Position numbers and translations under genes: made by a program. A stretch of DNA of 41,848 nucleotides from Clostridiales bacterium UBA1775 (GTDB taxonomy: Bacteria; Bacillota; Clostridia; Monoglobales; Firm-18), in contig DCGP01000030.1 of the NCBI GenBank assembly GCA_002314595.1, forward strand, positions 1-41,848, read 5' to 3'. Of this stretch, positions 27,697 to 35,376 are shown one piece after another (the first letter of the stretch is position 1; each line of letters starts with the position of its first letter). The notes beneath the pieces are model-generated. The model ran no database searches. It was not told the DNA's origin and saw only the letters and a list, made by a program, of their open reading frames with translations.

Positions 27697-28716
27697 TTAT
27701 TGTTCAAATTTTTCCCAAGGCACATCTACTGTGATGCCTTTTGTTATTATATCATAAATATGTTGTAGCAATGGGAACTTTTCAACATTGTTGTTAGATT
27801 TTTTAAGCGCTTCAATAACCACCTTTGTAATTGCTACAGATTCTAATGTAACGCCCTTTAAAACCTCGGCAGCCTCTGTATATGTCATACCTCTGCCAAG
27901 CAATGTGCCGATTCTTCTTGTACGTCCACCAAATACTGTAACATACAAATCACCTGCACCGTAGATGATTTGTTCAGGGCTACCACCTGCGATTTCAAGC
28001 AATTGTCGGATTTCCCTTGTGCTTTGTGTAAATAATCCCGCCTGTGGGTTGTATTCTTCGGTACAGCCTTCACCATTTTTAGCTTCTGCAAGACCGATTG
28101 CAAGAGAAACGCCTAAGGCATAAGCATTTTTCATAGCAACTGCAAGCTCGATACCTATAACATCTGTTGTTGGGTTGATATGATAATATTCTGTTGAAAG
28201 CAATGCTTTGATTTTCTTTAAAGTTTCCATATCGTGCCCACAGAATGCAACAACTGTGTGATGCCTGTCAGCAAGTTCAAAGCTAATGCAAGGGCCACCG
28301 ACAGCATTTAAGGATAAACCATCACAGCCCGGCTTTGCGGCAAGGTAGTCAGGAAAAGAAATTAACCTGCCGTCATCGTTTGCGTGTAGTCCTTTTGTAA
28401 TTGATAATACAGGCAATGATTTAGGAATTATTGGCAATACCTTTTCTGCAAACCATTCAACACCAAAACTACTTACACCACCGATTAAAAGGTCGCAATC
28501 TTTTAATGCTTCACTTAATTCTTCAATTTGAAAACAAGTCACATTTTTAGGTAATTGCCTTTTTAAAGTAATGTGGTATCCGTCCTTTTTTGCTCTTTCG
28601 ATGATTTCTCTGTCAAGGGGAGTACCTACCAAACGTATTTCGTGTCCGTTGTCGGACGCAGGGTAACTCATAGCAGAGCCCATCATACCTGCACCCACTA
28701 TTGTAATAATGCTCAT
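27697..28716 (-). CDS. GpsA-like NAD(P)-dependent dehydrogenase, second copy
   Basis: This 339-residue protein has the same architecture as GpsA but is clearly divergent from the copy at 24371-25384. The Rossmann motif is ITIVGAGMMGSAM (a GxGxxG with Met-Met where true GpsA has Ser/Trp). VGGPCISFELADR stands where GpsA has GPSHAEEV. IGIELAVAMKNAYALGVSLAIG matches the catalytic-lysine helix, and GAGDLYVTVFGGRTRRIG matches GDLxxTC/NR. The ATG follows TTAGGAGATGAAGC. It leads a two-gene unit with the thioesterase. It may act on glycerol-3-phosphate or a related sugar/polyol phosphate; the replaced substrate-loop residues leave this open. Confidence 0.85.
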   Translation of the reverse strand: MSIITIVGAGMMGSAMSYPASDNGHEIRLVGTPLDREIIERAKKDGYHITLKRQLPKNVTCFQIEELSEALKDCDLLIGGVSSFGVEWFAEKVLPIIPKSLPVLSITKGLHANDDGRLISFPDYLAAKPGCDGLSLNAVGGPCISFELADRHHTVVAFCGHDMETLKKIKALLSTEYYHINPTTDVIGIELAVAMKNAYALGVSLAIGLAEAKNGEGCTEEYNPQAGLFTQSTREIRQLLEIAGGSPEQIIYGAGDLYVTVFGGRTRRIGTLLGRGMTYTEAAEVLKGVTLESVAITKVVIEALKKSNNNVEKFPLLQHIYDIITKGITVDVPWEKFEQ

Positions 28717-28816
28717 TGCTTCATCTCCTAATAAATATATATTGTAATTATATCACTAATTATCATTTGTTTCAAGAAATAAAATTGATATAAAATGTGA
28801 AAATATTGATAAAAAA

Positions 28817-29569
28817 TTATTTGTTTTTTCTATATTGTCCCGGTGTGTAGCCGGTTTCCTTTTTAAATACTTTATTGAAATAATATACATCGTCAAAGCC
28901 ACAAAGGTCTGAAATTTCAGCAAGTGCAAGCCAACCTGTTTTTAATAGTTGCTTTGCAAAATCAATTTTACGCATTGTAAGGTATCTGTTTGGTGTTGTG
29001 TCAAACTGTTCTTTAAAAAGGTCATTAAATCTCCGTCTTGATATATCACAGGTGCTTGATGCTATGGCAATACAGTCCTTTTCTTTAAAATGGACATCAA
29101 TATATTCCTTTGCTTTTACCATTCTATCGTCCTTTGGTGAGTATTTTTTTTGACGGATTTCTTCAAAATTTGCACAAAGTCTATAAAGGTAACTCATTGC
29201 CATATTATGACCATTAGTTGTTTTAGAATGATGAATTTTTATTTTGTCAAGCAGTGCTATTGTGTCTTTAATATCCTGCATTTTAATGCAAAAGCTATCC
29301 GTGTCTATTGGCTCGTAGGTGGTAAAATGCACGGAAATACATTCACCCTTTTCCAAAACATTTACTTTATAATCGTCTTTTTGATTTAAAAAATAAATAT
29401 CATTTTTGGCAATATTCATTTTTTTGTAGCCAAAGTCATGGTCTGCACTTCCTGAAAGAGTAACTCCTATAATATGATTTTCCCTATTTTCCGAAACCCA
29501 TTTAAAGGATTTGTCCTTGTGGTTAATTACAAAATCTATGTTTTTTATTTTTAAACTATTGAAATTCAC
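28817..29569 (-). CDS. AraC-family transcriptional regulator
   Basis: This 250-residue protein has an N-terminal sensor half (about 1-140) of beta-rich cupin-like character and a C-terminal AraC/XylS double helix-turn-helix (about 150-250). The DNA-binding half includes AIASSTCDISRRRFNDLFKEQFDTTPNRYL. The signature FDDVYYFNKVFKKETGYTPGQYRK is at the very end. It starts with GTG behind GAGGTGATATT. It is divergently transcribed from the glycyl radical enzyme gene, the classic layout for a local activator. The inducer is not evident from sequence. Confidence 0.93.
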   Translation of the reverse strand: MNFNSLKIKNIDFVINHKDKSFKWVSENRENHIIGVTLSGSADHDFGYKKMNIAKNDIYFLNQKDDYKVNVLEKGECISVHFTTYEPIDTDSFCIKMQDIKDTIALLDKIKIHHSKTTNGHNMAMSYLYRLCANFEEIRQKKYSPKDDRMVKAKEYIDVHFKEKDCIAIASSTCDISRRRFNDLFKEQFDTTPNRYLTMRKIDFAKQLLKTGWLALAEISDLCGFDDVYYFNKVFKKETGYTPGQYRKNK

Positions 29570-29610
29570 AATATCACCTCATCTGTATATATTATATACC
29601 ACAAGTTTAT

Positions 29611-29643
29611 TTTTGTAAATATATATTTCCTTATTTTACAAAA
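29611..29643. promoter_or_regulatory. Candidate operator in the AraC/glycyl radical enzyme intergenic region
   Basis: An inverted repeat TTTTGTAAA (29611-29619) and TTTACAAAA (29635-29643) has 15 bp between the arms. The arms start 24 bp apart, a plausible spacing for two half-sites on one DNA face. It lies between the divergent AraC and glycyl radical enzyme genes. It is AT-rich, so chance is possible. Confidence 0.4.
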
Positions 29644-29722
29644 TTTCTTATAATTACATTTGAATTTGTTTTGTTTTGTGTTATTTTATCATTGAAAGTA
29701 ATATTGAAGGGAGACCTACAAA

Positions 29723-31978
29723 ATGAAATATGATGATTTAAGAAAAGAATTAAAAGAATTTTATTGGGTAGAGGACGGTGAACGTTCAAGGCTGTTTGCT
29801 GAAAAGTGCTTTGCTATTTTAGACAGCAAGGTTACTGATGATATGTCAATTACCGACCAAAAGTTAATGCAATATGATGTAATTGCAGAGGAGTTTGAGC
29901 CTATAATATTTAAAACCTTGCCTTTTTATAATGAAACAGGTGTGCTAACAGCACTTTCGGACGGTTCAAGACATGCAAAGGGTTATGAATTTACTCAGGC
30001 AAGTGGTTGGGTATTTAACAGAAATGCTCATAAATTTAACGAGCAAGATGCCGATATGGTTGAAAGAAGAGAAATACAAGGTTGGCAAGAATACTTGTAC
30101 TTAATCTGTGGACATTTTAATGATATTGGTCAGCACCACAACTACAATTACGGCCCTGTTTTTGAAATGGGTTTAAAGGGAATTTACGAAAAGGCTGAAA
30201 AATTACTTGCTGAAAAAGCCAAAACAGACGACCAAAAGGAATTTTTAAAATCCGTGTGCCACAGTATGTTGGTAGTTAAAAAGATGGCTGAAAAGTTCTC
30301 AAAAAAAGCTGAAGAAATGGCACAAAATGAGGCTAACCCGGAATATAAAAGCAACCTTGAATTGATTGCTAAAACCTCTGCAAGAGTACCTTGGGAAAAG
30401 CCTGAAAACCTTTACGAAGCACTTTGCGTTTTAGGTTTTATTCGTAAAATAATCGGTACATTAGAAGGCGTTGGAACAAATACATTTGGAAGAATTGATG
30501 TGGAATTATATCCCTTCTACAAAAATGATATTGCAAACGGAACACTTACAAAGGAAAGTGCGTATGATTTAATTTGCAAGTTCTTGCTAATGTGGGATAT
30601 GCATTATGACCATAATATGAAAATGGTTGGATATGCAGACCACGAGCTTGAAAACACATACACATTAGGCGGTTGCGATAAGGACGGCAACCCGGTTTAT
30701 AACGAAATTACAGAAATGTTCATTCGTGCAACAAGAGAAAATAAAATTATTATTCCAAAGATTATTATTAGATTTTCTAAAAATTCACCAAAGGAATATT
30801 TAGATGCAATAGACCAATCAATAATCAATGGAACAAGCACTGTGCTTTTCCAAAATGACGATGCTACAATTCCTGCACTTGTTGCAGGGGGCAAGCCACT
30901 TGATGAGGCAAGAAACTACTTTGTTTCAGGCTGTTGGAGCGTTGTTACAAATCAAGAAAAGTATGACCATGGTAGTTATGTTAATTTGTTAAAACCATTT
31001 GAATATGCAGTTCATAATATGAAGGACACAATCAAAAGGGTTAAAATTGACTTTGAAACCTTGGAAAATTGCAAGTCATTTGAAGATTGTTACAGAGTTG
31101 TTAGAGATAACAGTGAAAAACTTTTAAGAGAAAGAATTTCTATTTCAAGACAAGGTGGTCAAATTTTCCATACAGTTGACAGGTTCCCGTTCTATTCATC
31201 AGCATTGGACGGATGCTTGGATAAAATGGCAGACTATACAATGAATGGCGCAAAATATAGGGACGACTATTTGTTGTTTATAGGCTTCCCGAATATTATT
31301 GATTCATTGCTTGCAATTAAACACTTGGTATTTGATTCTAAAAAATACACATTGGAGCAAATGCTGACTGCAGTTAGAAACAACTGGGTAGGCTATGAAG
31401 ATATGCAACGTGAGGCAATGAAATGCCCGGGTTGGGGTGATGGAAGCGATGAGTCTTGCGAAATTGCAGTAAGGCTTCAAACAGACCTTAACAATGTTGC
31501 AAAGAGTATGGAAGGAACTTATGGTGGCACAGTAAGGCTTGGACATATCTGCTACACAGAAATTCGTTGGTGGGGCGAAAAGACTTTGGCAACACCTGAC
31601 GGCAGAAAGAACGGAGAATATTTTGCCCATGGTTTAACACCATCAAGACTAAAAAAGATTCCGTATGTTACTGATTTTATTAACAGTATGGCAAAGCTTG
31701 ACCCTAAAACATTAGGGGCAAACACTGTTGTAAACATTATTTTACCTGCCGGAAAAACAACCTTGGATATTTGCGAAAGCTTCTTACGTTCAATTGCTTG
31801 TTCAGCAGTTCAAACCTTACAACTTAACGTTACAAGCAAGGAACAACTTTTAGATGCTCAAAAGCACCCTGAAAATTATGAGGATTTAATCGTGCGTGTA
31901 ACAGGGTTTTCTGCTAAATTTACTGCCCTTTCACCTGAATGGCAACACGAGGTAATTACAAGAAACTTCTACGAATAA
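29723..31978 (+). CDS. Glycyl radical enzyme (pyruvate formate-lyase superfamily), atypical active site
   Basis: This 751-residue protein is a member of the PFL/glycyl-radical superfamily. The glycyl radical loop is intact at the C terminus: VRVTGFSAKF, with Gly728 the predicted radical residue. The active-site cysteine is in FVSGCWSVV (Cys404). It lacks the Cys-Cys pair of pyruvate formate-lyase and the GCxE motif of diol/amine dehydratase-type enzymes, having Trp-Ser after the Cys. The N-terminal half contains the expected PFL helical barrel segments, such as LKGIYEKAEKLL and LYEALCVLGFIRKI. It starts at ATG behind AAGGGAG. No radical-SAM activase gene is adjacent or elsewhere in the window. 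Regulation by the divergent AraC protein is likely; the substrate is unknown. Confidence 0.85.
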   Translation: MKYDDLRKELKEFYWVEDGERSRLFAEKCFAILDSKVTDDMSITDQKLMQYDVIAEEFEPIIFKTLPFYNETGVLTALSDGSRHAKGYEFTQASGWVFNRNAHKFNEQDADMVERREIQGWQEYLYLICGHFNDIGQHHNYNYGPVFEMGLKGIYEKAEKLLAEKAKTDDQKEFLKSVCHSMLVVKKMAEKFSKKAEEMAQNEANPEYKSNLELIAKTSARVPWEKPENLYEALCVLGFIRKIIGTLEGVGTNTFGRIDVELYPFYKNDIANGTLTKESAYDLICKFLLMWDMHYDHNMKMVGYADHELENTYTLGGCDKDGNPVYNEITEMFIRATRENKIIIPKIIIRFSKNSPKEYLDAIDQSIINGTSTVLFQNDDATIPALVAGGKPLDEARNYFVSGCWSVVTNQEKYDHGSYVNLLKPFEYAVHNMKDTIKRVKIDFETLENCKSFEDCYRVVRDNSEKLLRERISISRQGGQIFHTVDRFPFYSSALDGCLDKMADYTMNGAKYRDDYLLFIGFPNIIDSLLAIKHLVFDSKKYTLEQMLTAVRNNWVGYEDMQREAMKCPGWGDGSDESCEIAVRLQTDLNNVAKSMEGTYGGTVRLGHICYTEIRWWGEKTLATPDGRKNGEYFAHGLTPSRLKKIPYVTDFINSMAKLDPKTLGANTVVNIILPAGKTTLDICESFLRSIACSAVQTLQLNVTSKEQLLDAQKHPENYEDLIVRVTGFSAKFTALSPEWQHEVITRNFYE

Positions 31979-31984
31979 AATGTA

Positions 31985-32016
31985 AAAATCAAACCTCTTT
32001 TGAGGTTTGATTTTTT
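31985..32016 (+). terminator. Terminator after the glycyl radical enzyme gene
   Basis: A 13-bp perfect stem AAAATCAAACCTC/GAGGTTTGATTTT (31985-31997 and 32002-32014) with loop TTTT runs into further Ts. It lies 6 bp after the stop codon. Confidence 0.9.
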
Positions 32017-32041
32017 ATGCAATTTTTTAGTCAATTTGACG

Positions 32042-32059
32042 ACAAAACGTAAGTTTTGT
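32042..32059. other. Small inverted repeat upstream of the first UDG-like gene
   Basis: A perfect 7-bp stem ACAAAAC/GTTTTGT with loop GTAA lies in the 210-bp gap between the preceding terminator and the first UDG-like gene. There is no following T tract, so it is not an obvious terminator. It could be an operator or an RNA element. Confidence 0.35.
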
Positions 32060-32188
32060 TTGGCAATATTTAACAAAGATTATTACAAATGTGCTGAAAA
32101 AAGAGGGAATTTGGATTTTACAACGAATACTTAGGTGTAGGGTGTATTATACATATCGCCTTATGAATAATATTTTGGAGGTAAAAAA

Positions 32189-32962
32189 ATGAAAAAATCG
32201 GAAGAAATTAGAAAGCTGTTGGAGGACAACAGAACAAGATTATTGGACGGACAAGACAAGGTGGGAATATGTTATGATGGTATTGTATGCGAAGAGAAAT
32301 TCCCGGAAAATCATTATAACTTTATTTTCTTGTTAAAAGAAACCAACGGAAATGACAACGGAAAGGAATGTAAGGAAAAGAAGGATTGGGATTATGTTAA
32401 TTGGATATTGCATCAACAGGCAGAAAATGAAGAAGAAGTATTTGAAGATGGTTCGGTTAATAAAACACCATTTTATTCACCTACATTTAGTAAATTATAC
32501 TTATGGTCGTCAATTTTTGCAGATATTTTAAAGAAAAACACATCATGGTTGCCTAAGTATTTAGACGGCTCGCGCATAAAGATTCCGGAAAAGAGGGAAA
32601 TTTTTAAAAAAATCGGTGTTGTTAATTTGAAAAAAACTTGGGGCAAAGAAGCAACAAATTACAAGGAATTAAAAGAATATGCATTAAAAACCAAAGATAT
32701 TTTAATGAAAGAAATAGAAATAATCAATCCTATGTTTGTTGTTTGTGGTTCATCACAGGTATATGCTATTATGAAATCCATGCTAAAACCGGAAAGAATA
32801 TTTACAAAAGAATCTAAGGTAATTCCAAAGAGACCACTTGAATTATTTATACATAACTATGTTGTATACATCAATTTCTATCACCCTGCCGCAAGGGGAG
32901 AAAATGCAAAATTTGCAGATTATGCAGTGGAAACATTTACTTGGGTTAACGAATTGTTTTAG
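32189..32962 (+). CDS. Uracil-DNA-glycosylase-fold-like protein 1
   Basis: I do not recognise a named family for this 257-residue protein, but its layout resembles the uracil-DNA glycosylase superfamily. An early beta strand ends in a polar loop (NFIFLLKETNGNDNGKE, about residues 43-58), matching the position of UDG motif A. A central helix-strand unit reads MKEIEIINPMFVVCGSSQ. A late strand ends in NFYHPAARGE, with His232-Pro233 where UDGs carry the HPS/HPA motif B. The ribosome site TTTTGGAGG lies 8 bases before the ATG. It shares this layout with the gene at 33294-34079, so the two look paralogous. A role in base excision, nucleic-acid surveillance or defence is inference. Confidence 0.55.
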   Translation: MKKSEEIRKLLEDNRTRLLDGQDKVGICYDGIVCEEKFPENHYNFIFLLKETNGNDNGKECKEKKDWDYVNWILHQQAENEEEVFEDGSVNKTPFYSPTFSKLYLWSSIFADILKKNTSWLPKYLDGSRIKIPEKREIFKKIGVVNLKKTWGKEATNYKELKEYALKTKDILMKEIEIINPMFVVCGSSQVYAIMKSMLKPERIFTKESKVIPKRPLELFIHNYVVYINFYHPAARGENAKFADYAVETFTWVNELF

Positions 32963-32986
32963 TATAGATAATAATGGAATTTTAAG

Positions 32987-33015
32987 TTGCAATTATTAAA
33001 AATATATGTTATAAT
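32987..33015 (+). promoter_or_regulatory. Strong promoter for the structured RNA
   Basis: TTGCAA (32987-32992) and perfect TATAAT (33010-33015) are separated by 17 bp, with a TG in the extended -10 position. The predicted start near 33020-33022 coincides with the 5' arm of a long inverted repeat. Confidence 0.8.
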
Positions 33016-33019
33016 GATC

Positions 33020-33222
33020 TCGCCAAACTAACTGAATAGATGTGAAATTGGGTGTATTATTTTTTATGCAGAGTAATACATTTTGTTCAAATACCTCTTG
33101 GATTTGATAAAAACGCAGATTCTTTAAGGTGTTTGTGCAGGTATGCCTGTTTCACATTGTGTTAGTTTGGCGACTATCGGAGTTTGCGTTTTTTGTGCGT
33201 CTGCTTCGGTAGGCGCATTTTT
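33020..33222 (+). ncRNA. Putative structured RNA, about 200 nt, family not recognised
   Basis: This fills the 316-bp gap between the two UDG-like genes and contains no convincing ORF. A 13-bp perfect closing stem (TCGCCAAACTAAC, 33020-33032, with GTTAGTTTGGCGA, 33161-33173) encloses about 130 nt. Inside it a second stem ATGTGAAA/TTTCACAT (33040-33047 and 33150-33157) follows after a 7/3-nt internal loop. A hairpin with arms TGTATTA/TAATACA (33053-33059 and 33074-33080) lies further in. A consensus promoter abuts the 5' end and an intrinsic terminator ends it. Size and promoter/terminator bracketing fit a stand-alone small RNA such as a 6S-like RNA, or a long cis-acting leader for the next gene. 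I could not match it to a known riboswitch consensus. Confidence 0.65.
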
Positions 33223-33223
33223 T
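33195..33223 (+). terminator. Intrinsic terminator of the structured RNA
   Basis: The stem TGCGTCTGC/GTAGGCGCA (33196-33204 and 33209-33217, two G-T wobbles) is capped by a stable TTCG tetraloop and followed by TTTTTT. An alternative pairing of 33174-33182 with 33204-33212 would disrupt it, so attenuation is possible. Confidence 0.75.
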
Positions 33224-33293
33224 AATTTGTTGATAATTTTAGGCAGGATGATATCATAAGAAAATTCAAAAAAATATATTGGAGGGAGTAAAA

Positions 33294-34079
33294 ATGAACA
33301 AAGAATTACTGAATTTATATAAAAATTTGGTAGAAAAATTTTATGACGACAAGGGAGAATGTTTAATCAGGCAAAATACCGATTGGAGCAAGGAGTGCTA
33401 TACTTGTGTTCCGGCATTTGCAGGGTCGAAGGTTGGGACAGGCAAGGTTAACTTGATGCTTGTAGGACGTGCAGTTAATGGCTGGAATGCTGAATGGAAC
33501 GGCAGTGCCGAAGATGTTGCAAAACAAGTTTTGAGTATCAACTTTGATATAGATAAACTTAATGAAACATCAAAAACAGGTGAAGGTACAGCAGATGAAT
33601 ACAATTTTAATAAATGTAAGTTTATAAAATTGGGAAAATCAGTTACAAAAGAATTAGGATGCGATGAAGAAAATCCATTTTCTCATATTATTTGGACAAA
33701 TATGTATAAGGTTGCTCCGGCTGATGTTAATTCTGAGGACAGCGACAAAAAGGTTAATGGAAATCCAAGTGGGGAAATACAACATACTCAACGGGAAATT
33801 GCAATTGAAATATTAAAAAAGGAAATAGAAATATACAAGCCTTCACATATTTTGTTTGTAGTTGACGACTGGTTAAGTTGGAGATGGCATAACAAAAAAG
33901 AAAACTGCGCCTTCATTGATACATTTGCATATAACAAAACAGAATTTTGCGATGAATATATAAATGGTGTGGGAAAATACAATGACATTCCTTTTGTTGT
34001 TTGTTATAGACCGGAAACAAGAAAAGAGGATAAGATGGTTGAACAGGTAATAAAAGCTTTTAATGGCATAAAGGAATAG
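33294..34079 (+). CDS. Uracil-DNA-glycosylase-fold-like protein 2
   Basis: This 261-residue protein was not recognised by name. The same landmarks as protein 1 appear in the same order: VNLMLVGRAVNGWNAEW (about residues 48-64, strand plus motif-A-like loop), then IIWTNMYKVAP, then LKKEIEIYKPSHILFVVDDW and finally PFVVCYRPETRKEDK. The motif-B position has Arg-Pro instead of His-Pro, so if it is UDG-like it lacks the usual histidine. There are several cysteines near the N terminus (GECLIRQ, KECYTC). I start at the ATG at 33294, 5 codons inside the open frame, because GGAGGGAG lies just before it. It is followed 4 bp later by the YbjN-like gene, implying coupling. Confidence 0.5.
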   Translation: MNKELLNLYKNLVEKFYDDKGECLIRQNTDWSKECYTCVPAFAGSKVGTGKVNLMLVGRAVNGWNAEWNGSAEDVAKQVLSINFDIDKLNETSKTGEGTADEYNFNKCKFIKLGKSVTKELGCDEENPFSHIIWTNMYKVAPADVNSEDSDKKVNGNPSGEIQHTQREIAIEILKKEIEIYKPSHILFVVDDWLSWRWHNKKENCAFIDTFAYNKTEFCDEYINGVGKYNDIPFVVCYRPETRKEDKMVEQVIKAFNGIKE

Positions 34080-34083
34080 TTTT

Positions 34084-34536
34084 ATGGGTGAAATAAAAAC
34101 ACTGCCAATTTCAGGAGGAATGAGGAAACCCCATTCTAAAAAATTGGAATATGCCCTTAGAGATTTTCTAACATCAACAGGTACATCGTATTATGATGAT
34201 GAAATGTATGTTGGAATAATAAAGTTTTATTATAAATTAGAATGTGGAAAATCTACAGAAATCGCTATTACCATAGGCGATGAGGACTACACTTGCAGTA
34301 TTAAATTGGCAAACAAAATATCTCATAATATAAATGATGCAATTTGTTTTGCTAATCAATTGAATTTATCGTTATCATACGGAAACTTTGAAATAACTAC
34401 AAATGGTGATGTTGTGTTTAAAACATATTACAAGCCTACAAGTGTAATATCTTATGATTTAATTGATTATATGATACATTCTGCACTAAAAACAATAAAT
34501 AATTACAGTAGTTCATTAGATGAATATTTTAAATAA
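34084..34536 (+). CDS. YbjN-like small protein
   Basis: This 150-residue protein has the profile of the YbjN / type III secretion chaperone-like fold. A helix is followed by paired strands (AITIGDEDYTCSIKL), a helix (NDAICFANQLNLSL), a strand pair (GNFEITTNGDVVFKTYY) and a C-terminal amphipathic helix ending SSSLDEYF. Such proteins often act as small chaperones or adaptors. The ATG lies 4 bp after the stop of UDG-like protein 2, whose end supplies the AAAGGA ribosome site, so the pair is cotranslated. Function is unknown; a partner role for UDG-like protein 2 is inferred from coupling. Confidence 0.5.
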   Translation: MGEIKTLPISGGMRKPHSKKLEYALRDFLTSTGTSYYDDEMYVGIIKFYYKLECGKSTEIAITIGDEDYTCSIKLANKISHNINDAICFANQLNLSLSYGNFEITTNGDVVFKTYYKPTSVISYDLIDYMIHSALKTINNYSSSLDEYFK

Positions 34537-34537
34537 T

Positions 34538-34582
34538 GGTAAAAAATTGGCTGTCGCGTTTTGCGACAGCCAATTTTTTACC
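34538..34582. terminator. Strong bidirectional terminator
   Basis: A 20-bp perfect stem (34538-34557 with 34563-34582; core ATTGGCTGTCGC/GCGACAGCCAAT) and loop GTTTT has A and T runs in both arms. The stop codon of the minus-strand membrane protein gene lies inside its right arm. It closes the island begun at 32017. Confidence 0.92.
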
Positions 34583-35300
34583 TTTTTATTATGCTTTCTA
34601 ACTTTTTAATCCTTGGGGATTGTTCAAATGTTTTATCTATAAGCTTGCCACACAATGCAATAATCGGAGAGTTAATTGCTGTGGTAATTAGTGTGCCAAG
34701 TCCTATACTGTGAAAATTTGAATAACCGATTGTTGACCAGTCAAAGCTTGAAATGTCCCCAAATAATATTAGTGCAAGTGAAACTGATATTACAAGAAGT
34801 GAAATATCAAAGCACCATTTTGTCTTGTTAATGTTTAACTTAAATACAGAAGAAACCTCTGCTACAAAAAGCTCATACACTTGAAGGGGCATATATGTAC
34901 GGAAAAAGCAAGCAACCCCAAATGAAACTGAAATATCACCTACAATTAACATTATCCAACGGATATAAATTGTATCAAAGGCGTTTGTGCCAAGTAAAAA
35001 CATAAAAAAGTCTAAGGCATATCCGTAAATAACTGCACAGCCAAATGCAAGAAGATATTTCCAATTAAATTTCCTGACAACCAAACATAGTATAATAAGA
35101 ATTGTCCCTTGGAATACATATTCGGTAACACCTACCGAAAATATACTGTTTATTTTTGAAATATATTCGCTGATTATAAATGCAGGTGCTGCAATCATAG
35201 AAACACCAAGGTTTGCCTTACTGCATATTGCAACACCTAATGCTACAAATACTATGCCAAATATCCATAATAGTTCTGAACTTTTTTGAATTTTTCTCAT
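34578..35300 (-). CDS. YczE/YitT-type integral membrane protein
   Basis: This 240-residue protein has about five or six transmembrane segments. The N-terminal LLWIFGIVFVALGVAICSKANLGVSM pattern (a hydrophobic helix, then an 'A-x-x-G-x-S' turn) is typical of the YczE/YyaS/YitT-like membrane family. Further helices lie at about 65-80, 85-105, 112-135, 165-185 and 205-225. The C terminus is basic and cytoplasmic-like. The family's substrate is unknown; members are guessed to be permeases. It is convergent with the YbjN-like gene and divergent from agcS. Confidence 0.75.
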   Translation of the reverse strand: MRKIQKSSELLWIFGIVFVALGVAICSKANLGVSMIAAPAFIISEYISKINSIFSVGVTEYVFQGTILIILCLVVRKFNWKYLLAFGCAVIYGYALDFFMFLLGTNAFDTIYIRWIMLIVGDISVSFGVACFFRTYMPLQVYELFVAEVSSVFKLNINKTKWCFDISLLVISVSLALILFGDISSFDWSTIGYSNFHSIGLGTLITTAINSPIIALCGKLIDKTFEQSPRIKKLESIIKR

Positions 35301-35376
35301 TTTCTCCGTCCTTTACAAATTTAATATATATATTATAACATATTCAATTTAAAAAATAAAGATTAAAATAATTTTA

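Noticed and set aside
32140..33060. Shared 11-mer GGGTGTATTAT at 32140-32150 and 33050-33060
   Set aside because: One copy lies in the leader of UDG-like 1 and one inside the structured RNA, but 11 AT-rich bases can recur by chance and the flanks do not match.
33020..33222. T-box leader or retron RNA
   Set aside because: No T-box sequence (such as the GGTGGTACCGCG region) is present, and no reverse transcriptase gene lies nearby, although the terminal inverted repeats superficially resemble retron a1/a2.
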